Origin: an uncultured Paracoccaceae bacterium
Lineage (GTDB): Bacteria > Pseudomonadota > Alphaproteobacteria > Rhodobacterales > Rhodobacteraceae
Direction of reading: 5' to 3'
NCBI GenBank assembly: GCA_937146765.1
Contig: CAKZRP010000067.1
Coordinates: 1 to 64,000, forward strand
Length of the DNA: 64,000 nucleotides
Shown here: one piece after another, positions 9,957 to 19,766 of the stretch
Position numbering within the stretch: position 1 is the first letter of the stretch
How the letters are laid out: the number at the start of each line of letters is the position of its first letter
The notes under the pieces: model-generated
The model's input: only the letters and a program-made list of their open reading frames with translations
Told to the model about the DNA's origin: nothing
Databases searched by the model: none
Position numbers and translations under genes: made by a program

Positions 9957-10232
9957 GGTGTGTAGACCTTATCTTCGGGTTCGTATCTTGCGATACATCA
10001 TGTTCAAAAATGGCGCATGCCAGCCGAACCCGGGATCAGATCCACCGGTCGTGATTCTAGCCAGAGCGGGCTGCACGCGCATGTATGACGGCGGCTTCTA
10101 CTGGATTACGCCCCCAAGCGCAAGCAGGCTTTGCCACCTCAGTCCCCCTCTCGCTCCGACAACACATCGGCGGCAGCGATCGGGATGGAAAAGGGCGGGC
10201 CAATCCGCCCGCCCCTCCTTGATCGGAAAGAG
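9957..10232 (-). promoter_or_regulatory. rpsT leader and promoter region
   Basis: No gene in this stretch. On the minus strand a TTGAAC-like -35 and TACGAA-like -10 with a 16-base spacer can be placed around 10010-9985, overlapping the small inverted repeat GTATCTTGCGATAC at 9983-9996. Promoter placement is tentative. Confidence 0.3.
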
Positions 10233-10253
10233 AAAAAACCGGGTCTAGACCCG
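10233..10253 (-). terminator. Terminator of the enoyl-CoA hydratase gene
   Basis: The 14-base perfect palindrome CGGGTCTAGACCCG (10240-10253) is followed on the minus strand by six Ts, 15 bases beyond the stop codon. Confidence 0.75.
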
Positions 10254-10268
10254 CCCTCTCCCAATGAT

Positions 10269-11045
10269 CTACTTGTCGCGGAACTGGGCTTCGCGCTTTT
10301 CTAGGAAGGCAGCCATGCCCTCCTTCTGGTCTTCCGTTGCAAACATGGAATGGAAGACCCGCCGCTCAAAGAGCATGCCCTCGCTCAGCGGCAGTTCATA
10401 CGCGCGATTGACCGCCTCCTTGGCGGCCATCGAGGTCAGGATCGATTTTTCGGCGATTTTCTGGGCTGCGCCCATCGCCTCTTCGATCAGTTTCTTGGCC
10501 GGAACCACACGCGACACCAGACCGGACCGTTCCGCCTCTTCGGCGGTCATGAAACGGCCTGTGAGGTTCATGTCCATGGATTTGGACTTGCCCACAAAGC
10601 GGGTCAGCCGTTGCGTGCCGCCCATGCCGGCCACAACGCCGAGGTTGATCTCCGGCTGGCCGAACTTGGCGGTATCCGCCGCGATGATGAAATCGCACAT
10701 CATCGCCACTTCGCAGCCACCGCCCAGCGCATAGCCCGCGACAGCGGCAATGATCGGCTTGCGGATGGCCGTGATGCGGTCATTGGCATCGGCAAAGAGG
10801 TTGGATGTGAACACATCCACATAGCTCATCTCCGACATCTCCTTGATGTCGGCTCCTGCGGCAAAGGCTTTCTCCGAACCGGTCAGCACGATGCAGCGGA
10901 CCTTGTCGCTGGCGTCCGCTTCTTCGAGAGCGTCACACAACTCGCCCAGGAGGACGGAATTGAGCGCGTTCAACGCTTCAGGCCGGTTCAGCTTGATGAG
11001 GCAGACGTGGTCCTGAGTATCGACGTTGATCGTCTCATAGGCCAT
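10269..11045 (-). CDS. Enoyl-CoA hydratase (crotonase family)
   Basis: A 258-residue crotonase-fold enzyme expected to add water to trans-2-enoyl-CoA in fatty-acid or amino-acid degradation. The oxyanion-hole segments are [10 protein letters not shown] and [13 protein letters not shown]. Both catalytic glutamates of true enoyl-CoA hydratases are present, in GGGCEVAMM and in [20 protein letters not shown], which separates it from isomerase or decarboxylase members lacking one of them. Length equals the short-chain mitochondrial-type enzyme. It follows mutM by 65 bases on the same strand, so the two may be cotranscribed, and it ends at a clear terminator before rpsT. The physiological substrate is not determined by sequence. 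Confidence 0.93.
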   Translation of the reverse strand: MAYETINVDTQDHVCLIKLNRPEALNALNSVLLGELCDALEEADASDKVRCIVLTGSEKAFAAGADIKEMSEMSYVDVFTSNLFADANDRITAIRKPIIAAVAGYALGGGCEVAMMCDFIIAADTAKFGQPEINLGVVAGMGGTQRLTRFVGKSKSMDMNLTGRFMTAEEAERSGLVSRVVPAKKLIEEAMGAAQKIAEKSILTSMAAKEAVNRAYELPLSEGMLFERRVFHSMFATEDQKEGMAAFLEKREAQFRDK

Positions 11046-11110
11046 GACAATTCGCTTTCGGTTGTTTCTCCTGAACCCGAGTCCTTATCACGGCGGCCCT
11101 CTCTTTCAAG

Positions 11111-11962
11111 CTATCTTTGGCACTTGCCACAGTAGAAGGACGAGCGTCCGGATTGGGTGATTCTGCTGACGACCCCGTCGCAGCCCTCGCGTCGGCAGGC
11201 TTCGCCCTCGCGTCCGTATACGTCGAAGGTATGCTGGAAATATCCAAGCTCGCCATTGGCTTGCCGGAAATCCTTGAGCGAGGATCCGCCCGCTGCAATC
11301 GCCTCCTGCAACACGTCTCGGATGATCGGAACCAGAGATTTGACGCGGTTTTCACTGATCCGACCCGCTTCGCGACGTGGCGAAACCCCTGCCCGAAAAA
11401 GCGCCTCACAGACATAGATATTGCCCAATCCGGCGATGATTCCCTGATCGAGCAGCGCAGATTTCACCGGTGTCCGACGCCCGCGAAAGGCGGCGATCAG
11501 GTGATCCTCGTGGAACTCATTGCCCAGGGGCTCCGGCCCAAGGACCGCCAGCAGCTTGTGCTGCGCGGCTGTGGAGGTGTCCAAAAGGTCCATCGCGCCA
11601 AAGCGGCGCGGGTCGTTGAAGGTCACCCGCGCGCCATTCTCCATGTGAAACACCACATGGTCATGTTTCTCCTGCGCCGGATGGTCATGCACGAATTGCC
11701 CAAGGGGATCGCCCGAGACCGTCATCCGCCCGGACATGCCCAGATGGATCAAGAGGCTCTCGCCGCTGTCGAGATCGGCAAGGATGTATTTCGACCGCCG
11801 CCGCATCGCCAGCACCCGCCGACCTGCCAGACGCTCCGCCATCCGCTCGGGGAAGGGCCAGCGCAGATCGGGCCGGTTCACCTCGGCGCGCACGATCACC
11901 GCCCCCTCCATCGAGGGGCGCAAGCCGCGCATCACCGTCTCGACCTCGGGCAATTCAGGCAT
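11111..11962 (-). CDS. mutM: Formamidopyrimidine-DNA glycosylase
   Basis: Base-excision repair enzyme that removes 8-oxoguanine and formamidopyrimidines and nicks the DNA by beta,delta-elimination. 283 residues. The mature N-terminal proline and catalytic glutamate are in [14 protein letters not shown], which fixes the start at 11962 rather than a longer in-frame ATG 29 codons upstream. The helix-two-turn-helix segment is [18 protein letters not shown], and the C-terminal zinc finger keeps its four cysteines (CRREGC and, at the end, YCGKCQR). It is divergent from ubiE with 86 bases between, and followed by the enoyl-CoA hydratase gene. Confidence 0.97.
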   Translation of the reverse strand: MPELPEVETVMRGLRPSMEGAVIVRAEVNRPDLRWPFPERMAERLAGRRVLAMRRRSKYILADLDSGESLLIHLGMSGRMTVSGDPLGQFVHDHPAQEKHDHVVFHMENGARVTFNDPRRFGAMDLLDTSTAAQHKLLAVLGPEPLGNEFHEDHLIAAFRGRRTPVKSALLDQGIIAGLGNIYVCEALFRAGVSPRREAGRISENRVKSLVPIIRDVLQEAIAAGGSSLKDFRQANGELGYFQHTFDVYGREGEACRREGCDGVVSRITQSGRSSFYCGKCQR

Positions 11963-12048
11963 TAGAGGACTCCCCTGACAGAAGGGCGCATTGTGCCGCC
12001 CCGTAAGCGCTCTATAACAAGGGCGAAACTGCGAGGACGACAAGGCCA

Positions 12049-12801
12049 ATGACCGAGAAATCTGACAGCACCACCCATTTCGGCTTTGAAACCGTGCCGG
12101 AGCACGAGAAGGCAGGCCGGGTGCAGGGGGTCTTCAACTCCGTCGCCTCGAAATACGACATCATGAACGATGTGATGAGCATGGGCATCCACCGCGTCTG
12201 GAAGGATGCGATGATGGACTGGCTCGCCCCGCGCCCCGGTCAGCGGCTTCTGGATGTGGCCGGCGGCACCGGCGACATTTCCTTCCGCTTTCTGAAGCGG
12301 GCCGGTTACGGCCACGCCACCGTGCTCGACCTCACCCGCCCGATGCTGGAAGAGGGTCGCAAACGCGCCGAGGCGGCGCAGATGGCGGACAGTCTGGACT
12401 GGGTGACCGGCGATGCGATGGCGCTGCCGTTCAAGGACAATACCTTTGACGTCTACACCATCTCCTTTGGCATCCGGAACGTGACCCGCCCGCAGGAGGC
12501 GCTGAACGAAGCCTTCCGCGTGCTGAAACCCGGTGGCCGCCTGATGGTGCTGGAGTTCAGCCAGCTCCCGAACGACGGTCTGCAAAAGCTCTATGATCTC
12601 TACAGTTTCAACGTGATCCCCCGCATGGGCCAGATGATCGCCGGCGATTACGACAGCTACCAGTATTTGGTAGAATCGATCCGCAATTTCCCCGATCAGG
12701 AGACCTTTCTCGGCATGGTGAAGCAGGCAGGGTTCGAGAACGCCAAATATCGCAACCTGTCGATGGGCATCGCCGCCCTGCATTCGGGCTGGAAGATCTG
12801 A
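12049..12801 (+). CDS. ubiE: Ubiquinone/menaquinone biosynthesis C-methyltransferase
   Basis: A 250-residue SAM-dependent methyltransferase that methylates C2 of the benzoquinol ring (DMQ pathway) or demethylmenaquinol. The family N-terminus is visible as [20 protein letters not shown], followed by the SAM-binding motif [13 protein letters not shown] (about residues 63-75), then [20 protein letters not shown] and [13 protein letters not shown]. The end [10 protein letters not shown] is typical of UbiE. ubiB follows three bases after the stop, so the pair is an operon, as in many alphaproteobacteria. Confidence 0.96.
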   Translation: MTEKSDSTTHFGFETVPEHEKAGRVQGVFNSVASKYDIMNDVMSMGIHRVWKDAMMDWLAPRPGQRLLDVAGGTGDISFRFLKRAGYGHATVLDLTRPMLEEGRKRAEAAQMADSLDWVTGDAMALPFKDNTFDVYTISFGIRNVTRPQEALNEAFRVLKPGGRLMVLEFSQLPNDGLQKLYDLYSFNVIPRMGQMIAGDYDSYQYLVESIRNFPDQETFLGMVKQAGFENAKYRNLSMGIAALHSGWKI

Positions 12802-12804
12802 TCC

Positions 12805-14331
12805 ATGCGCGGTCCTCACAACATCATCCGCCTGATCCGCACAGGCGCCACCCTGGTGCGGACCGGCGCCATGAATGTGGTGCTCGACGCCTTTGATGCA
12901 CCGGCGCCCCTGCGCATGGTGGCCTATACGCTGGGCTGGCCGTTCCAATGGCTCGGCTACAAAGGTGATCCGTCGATGCCACCCGCCACCCGCGCGATCA
13001 CCGCGCTGGGGCCGGCTTACATCAAATTCGGTCAGGTACTCTCCACCCGCCCCGATGTGGTGGGCGAGGATATGGCGCGGCAATTGCGCGTGCTGCAGGA
13101 CAAGCTGCCGCCCTTCTCGCGCGACCTCGCCATGGCCGAAGTCGCCAAGGAGCTGGGCCGCCCGGTGTCGGAGATCTTCGACGACTTCTCCGACCCGATC
13201 GCCGCCGCCTCCATCGCACAGGTGCACCGCGCCCGCATTGCCGCCACCGGGCAGGACGTGGCGGTGAAGGTGCTGCGCCCCGGCATCGAACGCGCCTTCC
13301 GCAAGGATGTGGACGCCTTCTACTTCGCCGCCCGCATTGCCGAGCTCTTTGCCCCCGGCGCCAAACGCCTGCGGCCGATGGATGTGATCCGCCATTTCGA
13401 CGGGGTGGTCCGGGGCGAGCTGGACCTGAGGCTGGAAAGCGCCGCCGCCTCCGAGTTTGCCGACAACACCAAGGGCGACGCGGGTTTTCAGCTGCCGCCG
13501 GTGCTCTGGGACTATTCCGCCCGCCGGGTGATGACACTGGGCTGGGCCGATGGCCTTCCCATCGGCGACAATGACGCGCTGGATGCCGCCGGCCACGACC
13601 GCCGCGCCCTGGGCGAGCGGGTGCTGTCGCTGTTCCTCAACCACGCGCTGCGCGACGGCTATTTCCACGCCGACATGCACCAGGGCAATATGAAGGTCGC
13701 CGCCAATGGCGATATCATCGCCTATGACTTTGGCATCATGGGGCATATCGATCTCTATACCCGCCGGGTCTATGCCGAGATCCTCTATGGTTTCATCAAG
13801 CGCGACTACAAACGCGTGGCCGAGGTGCATTTTGAGGCCGGCTATGTGCCCGCGTCGCAGGACGTCGACGAGTTTGCCCGTGCCCTGCGCGCGGTGGGCG
13901 AGCCGATCTTTGGCATGGACGCCACCCATATCTCCATGGGGCGCCTGCTGAATTACCTCTTCGAGGTGACCGAGCGCTTTGGCATGGAGACCCGGACCGA
14001 GCTGATCCTGCTGCAACGCACCATGGTGGTGGTTGAGGGCGTCGCCCGCTCGCTCGACCCGCGCATCAACATCTGGGACGTGGCAAAGCCGGTGGTGGAG
14101 GATTACATCAAATCCTCCATCGGCCCGCGCGCCATCGCCTCGGATCTGGGCAAGGCCGCCTTGGTGCTCGCCCGCTTTGGCCCGCGCCTGCCCACACTGG
14201 TGGAGCGCGCGCTGATCGCGCAGGCACAGGAGCCCCAGACTGAGGCCAACCGCCGCCCCTGGAAACGCGCCGCCGCCCTCGGTGCCGTGGGCGGCGTATT
14301 GGTCACCCTGCTTGCCACCCATATGATCTGA
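12805..14331 (+). CDS. ubiB: Ubiquinone biosynthesis protein UbiB (ABC1/ADCK family)
   Basis: A 508-residue atypical protein-kinase-like ATPase required for ubiquinone biosynthesis, thought to work on or extract membrane-bound intermediates. The KxGQ motif is in YIKFGQVLSTRPD, and the alanine-rich loop AAASIAQVHRA replaces the usual kinase glycine loop. The ATP-site and metal residues are seen in YFHADMHQGNM and IAYDFGIMGHID. The C-terminal tail ALGAVGGVLVTLLATHMI is a hydrophobic membrane anchor. It is cotranscribed with ubiE and ends at a strong bidirectional terminator shared with the convergent thiolase gene. Confidence 0.96.
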   Translation: MRGPHNIIRLIRTGATLVRTGAMNVVLDAFDAPAPLRMVAYTLGWPFQWLGYKGDPSMPPATRAITALGPAYIKFGQVLSTRPDVVGEDMARQLRVLQDKLPPFSRDLAMAEVAKELGRPVSEIFDDFSDPIAAASIAQVHRARIAATGQDVAVKVLRPGIERAFRKDVDAFYFAARIAELFAPGAKRLRPMDVIRHFDGVVRGELDLRLESAAASEFADNTKGDAGFQLPPVLWDYSARRVMTLGWADGLPIGDNDALDAAGHDRRALGERVLSLFLNHALRDGYFHADMHQGNMKVAANGDIIAYDFGIMGHIDLYTRRVYAEILYGFIKRDYKRVAEVHFEAGYVPASQDVDEFARALRAVGEPIFGMDATHISMGRLLNYLFEVTERFGMETRTELILLQRTMVVVEGVARSLDPRINIWDVAKPVVEDYIKSSIGPRAIASDLGKAALVLARFGPRLPTLVERALIAQAQEPQTEANRRPWKRAAALGAVGGVLVTLLATHMI

Positions 14332-14335
14332 CATC

Positions 14336-14369
14336 AAAAGGGGCGCGGCCTTGTCGCCGCGCCCCTTTT
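14336..14369. terminator. Bidirectional terminator, ubiB / thiolase
   Basis: AAAAGGGGCGCGGC (14336-14349) pairs perfectly with GCCGCGCCCCTTTT (14356-14369) around a 6-base loop. T-rich ends exist in both directions, and the two flanking genes converge on it. Confidence 0.9.
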
Positions 14370-14418
14370 CTTTGGTCAAAAATGTCCGGCGCGGTGGGGG
14401 GCACAGCCCCGGTTCGGA

Positions 14419-15594
14419 TCAGATCCGCTCGATGGCGAGGGCAATGCCCTGACCGCCGCCGATGCACATGGTGATGATGGCGCGTTTGCCGCCCATCCGC
14501 TCCAGCTCATACAGCGCCTTCACGGTGATGATCGCGCCCGTTGCGCCCACCGGGTGGCCCAGCGCAATCGCGCCGCCATTGGGGTTCACCTTCGCCGCAT
14601 CCAATCCCAGCGCCTTGTTCACCGCCAAGGCCTGCGAGGCAAAGGCCTCGTTCGACTCAATAAGGTCGAAATCCCCCACGGTCATGTCGATGCGCTTCAA
14701 GAGCTGTTCCACCGCCGGAACCGGACCAATGCCCATCACCTCGGGCCGCACGCCGGCATGGGCATAGCCCAGAATGCGGGCCTTGGGTTTCAGACCGGCT
14801 TTCTCGGCCGCGTCACCTGTCGCCAGCACCAGCGCCGCCGCGCCGTCGTTGATGCCGGAGGCATTGCCCGCCGTCACACGACCGTCCTTTTGGAAGACCG
14901 GACGCAGACCGGCCAGAGCCTCAAGACTGGTGCCCTTGGGGTGCTCGTCCACCTCAAACGGCACGAGGTCGCGTTTCACCTTCACCTCGACCGGGACGAT
15001 CTGGCTTTTGAAATATCCCGCCTCAATCGCCGCCGCCGCGCGTGTCTGGCTGGCCATGGCAAAGGCGTCCATTTGCGCGCGTGTGATCTCATGCTCATCG
15101 GCGACGTTCTCTGCCGTCACCCCCATATGACCGGTGCCAAAGGGGCAATTCAGCGCGCCCAGCATCATGTCGAGCGATTTGACGTCGCCCATCTTTTGGC
15201 CCCAGCGGGTCGAGGGTGTGATGAAGGGGCTGCGCGACATGCTCTCGGCGCCGCCGGTCAGGGCAAACTCCGCATCCCCCAGCATCAGCGCCTGAATGCC
15301 CGAGACAATCGCCTGCGCACCAGAGCCACAAAGACGGTTCACGTTCATCGCGGGCGTGGTTTCGGGGATACCCGCCTGCATCGCGGCTACGCGGGACAGG
15401 TACATATCGCGCGGTTCGGTGTTGATCACATGGCCATAGACCACGGTGCCGATCTGCCCCGGCTCCACGCCAGACCGCTCCATCGCCGCCTTGGCCACCA
15501 CGGTGCCAAGGTCAATTGGTGCGGTCTCCGCCAGCGATCCGCCAAAGGTGCCGATGGCGGTGCGCGCGCCGTCCAGAATCACGATATCCGTCAT
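14419..15594 (-). CDS. Acetyl-CoA acetyltransferase (thiolase)
   Basis: A 391-residue thiolase catalysing reversible condensation or cleavage between acetyl-CoA and acetoacetyl-CoA (or longer 3-ketoacyl-CoA). The three catalytic regions are intact: the nucleophile cysteine in NRLCGSGAQAIVSG, the histidine in GGAIALGHPVGATGA, and the second cysteine in MCIGGGQGIALAIERI. Length and loops fit the biosynthetic/degradative AtoB-PhaA-BktB group, but whether it serves polyhydroxybutyrate, ketone-body or amino-acid metabolism is not visible. It is divergent from the XRE-cupin regulator, whose palindromic site lies about 110 bases from this gene's start, so it could belong to the same regulon; that is inference. 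Confidence 0.92.
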   Translation of the reverse strand: MTDIVILDGARTAIGTFGGSLAETAPIDLGTVVAKAAMERSGVEPGQIGTVVYGHVINTEPRDMYLSRVAAMQAGIPETTPAMNVNRLCGSGAQAIVSGIQALMLGDAEFALTGGAESMSRSPFITPSTRWGQKMGDVKSLDMMLGALNCPFGTGHMGVTAENVADEHEITRAQMDAFAMASQTRAAAAIEAGYFKSQIVPVEVKVKRDLVPFEVDEHPKGTSLEALAGLRPVFQKDGRVTAGNASGINDGAAALVLATGDAAEKAGLKPKARILGYAHAGVRPEVMGIGPVPAVEQLLKRIDMTVGDFDLIESNEAFASQALAVNKALGLDAAKVNPNGGAIALGHPVGATGAIITVKALYELERMGGKRAIITMCIGGGQGIALAIERI

Positions 15595-15697
15595 GTCTCA
15601 CTCCTCCTGTGTGTTGCGGCGCAGTATGCACCTGCAGCATGGGCCTGTCCCTTGGAACGTCCCGTCATTGACAGGCCCCCGCCCGCGCGCCACTACT

Positions 15698-15711
15698 TCC
15701 GTCATGACGGA
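15698..15711. promoter_or_regulatory. Palindrome overlapping the XRE-cupin start codon
   Basis: TCCGTCATGACGGA is a perfect 14-base palindrome whose centre is the start codon of the XRE-cupin gene. Nearly the same sequence, TCCGTCATCACGGA, lies at 16340-16353 upstream of kbl. A partial variant, CCGTCATTGAC, lies at 15662-15672. This pattern suggests autoregulation. Confidence 0.65.
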
Positions 15712-16270
15712 CACGACAGACGATATCCTGACCCTTCTTCCCGCCCGCCTGAAAGAGGCGCGCAGGGCGCAGGGTCTTAGCCTCGAGGCGGTGGCCAACC
15801 TCTCCGGGGTCAGCCGCTCCATGGTGAGCCAGATCGAACGCGGCGAAAGCTCACCCACCATTGCGACCCTGTGGAACCTCACCCGCGCCCTGCAGGTGGA
15901 TTTTGCCGGGCTGCTCGATGCGCGCGAGGTGCAGGACCATGTGGAGGTGCTGCGCGCCCGTGACGTGCCGGTGATCGACAACAAGTCCGCCAATTGCAGC
16001 ATCGCGATCCTCTCGCCGCCCGAAGATGTCGGCGGTCATGAGGTCTATGACATCCGCCTGCGGTCCGGCGGGTCGCTGAAGAGCAAACCCCATTCCGGCG
16101 GCGCGATGGAGCATCTGACGGTGCTGGAAGGCACGGTCGAGGTGATCTCCGGCACCGCGCGCGAGATGCTGTCACCGGGCGATACCGCGCGCTATCCGGC
16201 GGATGTAGTGCATTCGATCTCGGCCCCGAGCGGCGCGGCGCGGGTGTTCCTGATCGTCAAAAACGGCTGA
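15704..16270 (+). CDS. XRE-family regulator with C-terminal cupin domain
   Basis: A 188-residue regulator with an N-terminal XRE helix-turn-helix (about residues 12-66, [19 protein letters not shown] then [18 protein letters not shown]) and a C-terminal cupin barrel (about 105-185, with [18 protein letters not shown] and [17 protein letters not shown]). The cupin presumably senses a small metabolite. The ATG at 15704 is chosen because the XRE domain starts shortly after it; a longer frame upstream would run through the divergent promoter. It lies directly upstream of kbl-tdh, with matching palindromes on its own start codon and in front of kbl, so it most likely controls threonine degradation and itself. 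Confidence 0.9.
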   Translation: MTDTTDDILTLLPARLKEARRAQGLSLEAVANLSGVSRSMVSQIERGESSPTIATLWNLTRALQVDFAGLLDAREVQDHVEVLRARDVPVIDNKSANCSIAILSPPEDVGGHEVYDIRLRSGGSLKSKPHSGGAMEHLTVLEGTVEVISGTAREMLSPGDTARYPADVVHSISAPSGAARVFLIVKNG

Positions 16271-16339
16271 GCAGGCACTCTGCCCCGCCGCGCGGGGACC
16301 AGCGGCCCCGGCAGATTTGGGACCAAGAGAGCGCAAAAA

Positions 16340-16389
16340 TCCGTCATCACGGATATTTTTCCGTGAAGTCGAAATTCCATCTTTACGGA
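16340..16389 (+). promoter_or_regulatory. kbl-tdh operator region
   Basis: TCCGTCATCACGGA (16340-16353) nearly repeats the palindrome on the XRE-cupin start codon. It is followed by the inverted arms TCCGTGAAG (16360-16368) and CTTTACGGA (16381-16389), using the same TCCGTNA half-site. The group lies 48-97 bases upstream of the kbl ATG, where a promoter is expected. Confidence 0.65.
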
Positions 16390-16436
16390 CACGCTTCCAA
16401 TATGACAGACTTCCGGAAACAACCGGAGTCCTGCTC

Positions 16437-17621
16437 ATGTCCAATGCCTTCCTCAGCCACATCAGCGAAACCCTGACGCAGATCGAAGCCGATGGTCTTT
16501 ACAAGCGCGAGCGAATGATCACCTCGCCTCAGGGCGGCGAAATCCGGGTGGGCGACCGTGCTGTCATCAACCTCTGTGCCAATAACTATCTCGGTCTTGC
16601 GGATCATCCAGATCTGATTGCCGCGGCCAAGGCGGTGATGGACGACAAGGGCTATGGCATGGCCTCCGTCCGCTTCATCTGCGGCACCCAGGATCTGCAC
16701 CGGGAGCTGGAGCAGCGGATCGCGCAGTTCCTTGGCAAGGAGGATTCGATCCTGTTTGCCGCCTGTTTTGACGCCAATGGCGGGCTGTTTGAGCCGCTTT
16801 TGGGGCCGGAAGACGCGATTGTCTCGGACAGTCTGAACCATGCCTCGATCATCGACGGCATTCGCCTGTGCAAGGCGCAGCGCTATCGCTACGCCAACAA
16901 CGATATGGCGGATCTGGAGGCCAAGCTGAAAGAGGCCCGCGCAGCCGGGGCGCGCCACATCATGATCGCCACCGATGGGGTCTTCTCGATGGATGGCTAT
17001 CTCGCCAACCTGCCTGCGATCCGCGAGATTGCCGACCGGTATGATGCGGTGGTGATGGTGGATGACTGCCATGCGACCGGCTTTATGGGGCCGCGCGGGG
17101 CTGGCACGCCGGATCATTTTGGCGTCGAGGTCGATATCCTTACCGGCACGCTGGGCAAGGCGCTTGGCGGCGCCATTGGCGGCTATATCGCCGGGCCGCA
17201 GCCGGTAATCGACCTCTTGCGCCAGCGCGCGCGCCCCTATCTGTTCTCGAACTCCCTGCCGCCCGCCGTGGTCGCTGCAGGGCTGGAGGCGGTCCGGCTG
17301 GTGGAAGAGGGCGACGCCCTGCGCAAGCAGCTGTTTGAGAACGCCAAATACTGGCGCGAGGGGCTGACCGCACTTGGCTTTGACCTCTTGCCCGGCGAGC
17401 ATCCGATCATCCCGGTGATGCTGGGCGATGCCAAGCTGGCACAGGCCATGGCGTCAAAGCTGTTTGAGGAAGGCGTCTATGTCTCCGGCTTCTTCTTCCC
17501 CGTTGTGCCCAAGGGGCAGGCGCGCATCCGCACCCAGATGAATGCCGCCCTCACCCGTGAGGAATTGACCCGAGCCCTTGGCGCCTTTGAGCGTGCGGGC
17601 AAGGCCTGTGGAGTGATCTGA
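16437..17621 (+). CDS. kbl: 2-amino-3-ketobutyrate coenzyme A ligase (glycine C-acetyltransferase)
   Basis: PLP enzyme of 394 residues that cleaves 2-amino-3-ketobutyrate with CoA to glycine and acetyl-CoA, the second step of threonine breakdown. It belongs to the alpha-oxoamine synthase group: [17 protein letters not shown] near the N-terminus, [32 protein letters not shown] for the cofactor ring, and the PLP lysine in [16 protein letters not shown]. The ATG at 16437 ([13 protein letters not shown]) gives the family N-terminus; the longer in-frame start upstream would include the operator. It is one base from tdh, which makes the unstable intermediate, so the pair is an operon and probably channels the substrate. 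Confidence 0.97.
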   Translation: MSNAFLSHISETLTQIEADGLYKRERMITSPQGGEIRVGDRAVINLCANNYLGLADHPDLIAAAKAVMDDKGYGMASVRFICGTQDLHRELEQRIAQFLGKEDSILFAACFDANGGLFEPLLGPEDAIVSDSLNHASIIDGIRLCKAQRYRYANNDMADLEAKLKEARAAGARHIMIATDGVFSMDGYLANLPAIREIADRYDAVVMVDDCHATGFMGPRGAGTPDHFGVEVDILTGTLGKALGGAIGGYIAGPQPVIDLLRQRARPYLFSNSLPPAVVAAGLEAVRLVEEGDALRKQLFENAKYWREGLTALGFDLLPGEHPIIPVMLGDAKLAQAMASKLFEEGVYVSGFFFPVVPKGQARIRTQMNAALTREELTRALGAFERAGKACGVI

Positions 17622-17622
17622 C

Positions 17623-18669
17623 ATGCTGCCCAACACGATGAAAGCGCTGGAGAAATCCAAACCCGAAGAGGGGCTGTGGATGGTACAGGCGCCGGTGCCG
17701 GAGATCGGGCCCGACGACGTGCTGATCAAGGTCAACAAGACCGGCATCTGCGGCACCGATATCCATATCTGGAACTGGGACGAGTGGGCCGCCCATACGG
17801 TGCCGGTGCCGATGATCACCGGCCATGAATTTGCCGGCGAGATCGTCGAGCTGGGTCGCAATGTCACCGGCCTCACGGTCGGGCAGCGCTGCTCAGGCGA
17901 GGGGCATCTGATTGGCAAGGACAGCCGCCAGTCGCGCTCGGGCAAGTTTCACCTCGATCCCGGCACGCGAGGGATTGGCGTCAACGAACAGGGGGCCTTT
18001 GCGCAATATCTGCGCCTGCCGGCCTTTAACGTGGTGCCGCTGCCAGATGATATTTCGGATGAGATCGGTGCGATCCTCGATCCTTTGGGCAATGCGGTCC
18101 ACACAGCGCTGAGCTTTGATCTGCTGGGCGAGGATGTGCTGATCACCGGCGCCGGCCCCATCGGCATCATGGCGGCGGCGGTGGCGCGGCACGCGGGCGC
18201 GCGCCATGTGGTGATCACCGATGTGAACCAGGACCGTCTCGCCCTGGCGGAACAGGTGACCCGGGTGCGCACCGTCAATGTCGCCAAGGAAGACCTGAAC
18301 GACGTCAAACACGAGCTGGGCCTGAAGCAGGGCTTTGACGTTGGCCTTGAGATGTCGGGCAACCAGCAAGCGCTGGATCAAATGGTCGAAGCCCTTGTGA
18401 TGGGCGGCAAGATCGCCCTTCTGGGCATCCCGCCGGGCAAATCCCCGGTGGATTGGTCGCGCATCGTCTTCAAGGCGATCACCCTCAAGGGCGTCTATGG
18501 CCGCGAGATGTTCGAGACCTGGTACAAGATGATCGCCATGCTGCAAAACGGCCTCGATGTGAGCCGGGTGATCACCCATCGCTTCGCCGTTGACGACTTT
18601 GCCGAAGGCTTCAAGGCGATGAAATCCGGCCAGAGCGGCAAGGTCGTGCTGGACTGGACCGGGCGCTGA
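17623..18669 (+). CDS. tdh: L-threonine 3-dehydrogenase
   Basis: A 348-residue medium-chain dehydrogenase that oxidises threonine to 2-amino-3-ketobutyrate with NAD+. Catalytic-zinc ligands are present at Cys43 ([10 protein letters not shown]) and in the GHEF motif (about residues 67-70), and the Rossmann fold is visible in [17 protein letters not shown]. The lobe that normally holds a structural zinc with four cysteines is altered: in the aligned segment [20 protein letters not shown] the expected cysteines are Gly98, Ser101, Ser104 and Asp112. The rest of the protein fits TDH well, including the family's [18 protein letters not shown]. The enzyme should be functional but stabilised differently. 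Confidence 0.95.
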   Translation: MLPNTMKALEKSKPEEGLWMVQAPVPEIGPDDVLIKVNKTGICGTDIHIWNWDEWAAHTVPVPMITGHEFAGEIVELGRNVTGLTVGQRCSGEGHLIGKDSRQSRSGKFHLDPGTRGIGVNEQGAFAQYLRLPAFNVVPLPDDISDEIGAILDPLGNAVHTALSFDLLGEDVLITGAGPIGIMAAAVARHAGARHVVITDVNQDRLALAEQVTRVRTVNVAKEDLNDVKHELGLKQGFDVGLEMSGNQQALDQMVEALVMGGKIALLGIPPGKSPVDWSRIVFKAITLKGVYGREMFETWYKMIAMLQNGLDVSRVITHRFAVDDFAEGFKAMKSGQSGKVVLDWTGR

Positions 18670-18889
18670 GGCCCTCACCAGAAAAAAGGCAGGCTTCCGG
18701 AGGTCCGGGAGCCCGCCAAAGTAAGGACAACGTGAAGCATGACCAAACGCCTCTGAAGACAGGGAGCCACACCGCAGGGGATTGCGGGAGGGGCAGCGCG
18801 TCGGTCACGCTCCACGTGATACAACCATTACGGGTATATCCACAATAATTCCCTCGCAAAAAATGCGAGAGCTTATCAATTGCAACGGC

Positions 18890-19624
18890 TTAGCTGCCGG
18901 GCACCAAGGGCTTGCGGCCTTCCACGGTCAAACACCAGGCCTGATCCCCTTCAAACACCACCGGAACCAGCGTGCGGCCGTAGCCGGCGCCGCAGTCGAT
19001 ATCGACGCGGTTGCCATAGTGTACCGGGCGATCCTCGGCGGTGTGGCCATGCACGATCAGATGCGGATGCTGCACCGGGTTCTCCAGGAAACCTTGGCGA
19101 ATCCACAGCAAGTCTTGCTCCACCTGTTCGGTCAGCGGCACGCCGGGGCGGATGCCCGCGTGGACAAAGAACTGCTCGCCCGCCTGATGGCTGAGCGGCA
19201 GGGCGTCAAGCCAGTCGAGGTGCTCGGCCGGAACCGCCGTTCGCGCAGCCGCATGGACCTCGGACTTGCGGTCGCGCGGACCGCTGTCGATCCCGTAGGA
19301 AGCCAGGGTTGCAGCGCCGCCGATCCGCTCCTGCAGGTAATAGAGTTCAACCGGAAGATGCGGATCCTCGCGCGGGAACTCCTCCATGAACCAGCAGAAC
19401 ATGCGGTCGTGATTGCCCTTGAGACAGGTCCAGTTGCGCCCCTCTGCCTGACCCGTCATCAACCAGTCAATCACGCCACGGCTGTCCGGCCCCCGGTCGA
19501 CGTAATCGCCGACAAAGACCACCTCCGCCTCCGGCCCGCCATCGGCGGCGATCAACTCCAGCGCCCGCTCGAGTTGCGCGGTCTGTCCGTGAATATCGCC
19601 AATGGCGTAGATCGGTTTGGTCAT
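18890..19624 (-). CDS. PPP-family metallophosphatase (Ser/Thr phosphatase-like)
   Basis: A 244-residue dinuclear-metal phosphoesterase. All signature motifs of the PPP/calcineurin-like fold are present: AIGDIHGQTAQLE at the N-terminus, FVGDYVDRGPDSRG (about residues 45-58) and LKGNHDRMF. Later HAGIRPG and IVHGHT supply the remaining metal-binding histidines. The GDYVDRG form points to bacterial protein phosphatases or ApaH-like enzymes; the substrate (phosphoprotein, dinucleoside polyphosphate or other) cannot be decided. The ATG at 19624 is chosen because it directly precedes the first strand and has a GAAG-type ribosome site. It is flanked by the kbl-tdh end and a divergent small membrane-protein gene. 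Confidence 0.88.
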   Translation of the reverse strand: MTKPIYAIGDIHGQTAQLERALELIAADGGPEAEVVFVGDYVDRGPDSRGVIDWLMTGQAEGRNWTCLKGNHDRMFCWFMEEFPREDPHLPVELYYLQERIGGAATLASYGIDSGPRDRKSEVHAAARTAVPAEHLDWLDALPLSHQAGEQFFVHAGIRPGVPLTEQVEQDLLWIRQGFLENPVQHPHLIVHGHTAEDRPVHYGNRVDIDCGAGYGRTLVPVVFEGDQAWCLTVEGRKPLVPGS

Positions 19625-19766
19625 GTCTGGCTTCTTTCGGTTTTTCTGCACGCCGGCCGCTTATCCGGCTAGGATCACAGGAGAATAACGCCTTGCCCGG
19701 CACCAAAGTCAAACCGGGCACAAAGGGCAAGGCGAAAGGCCCGGTTCACAGGGAGGGGAGAAAGAA

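Noticed and set aside
11962..14379. 805-codon open frame antisense to ubiE-ubiB
   Set aside because: Same reason: a histidine- and glycine-rich shadow of two well-recognised genes.
18686..18717. Imperfect hairpin after tdh
   Set aside because: Irregular pairing and no T-run; too weak to call a terminator.
18836..18844. ATATCCACA, an 8-of-9 match to a DnaA box
   Set aside because: It is single, with no neighbours, no AT-rich element, and 9 kb from dnaA; one such match is expected by chance in a window this size.
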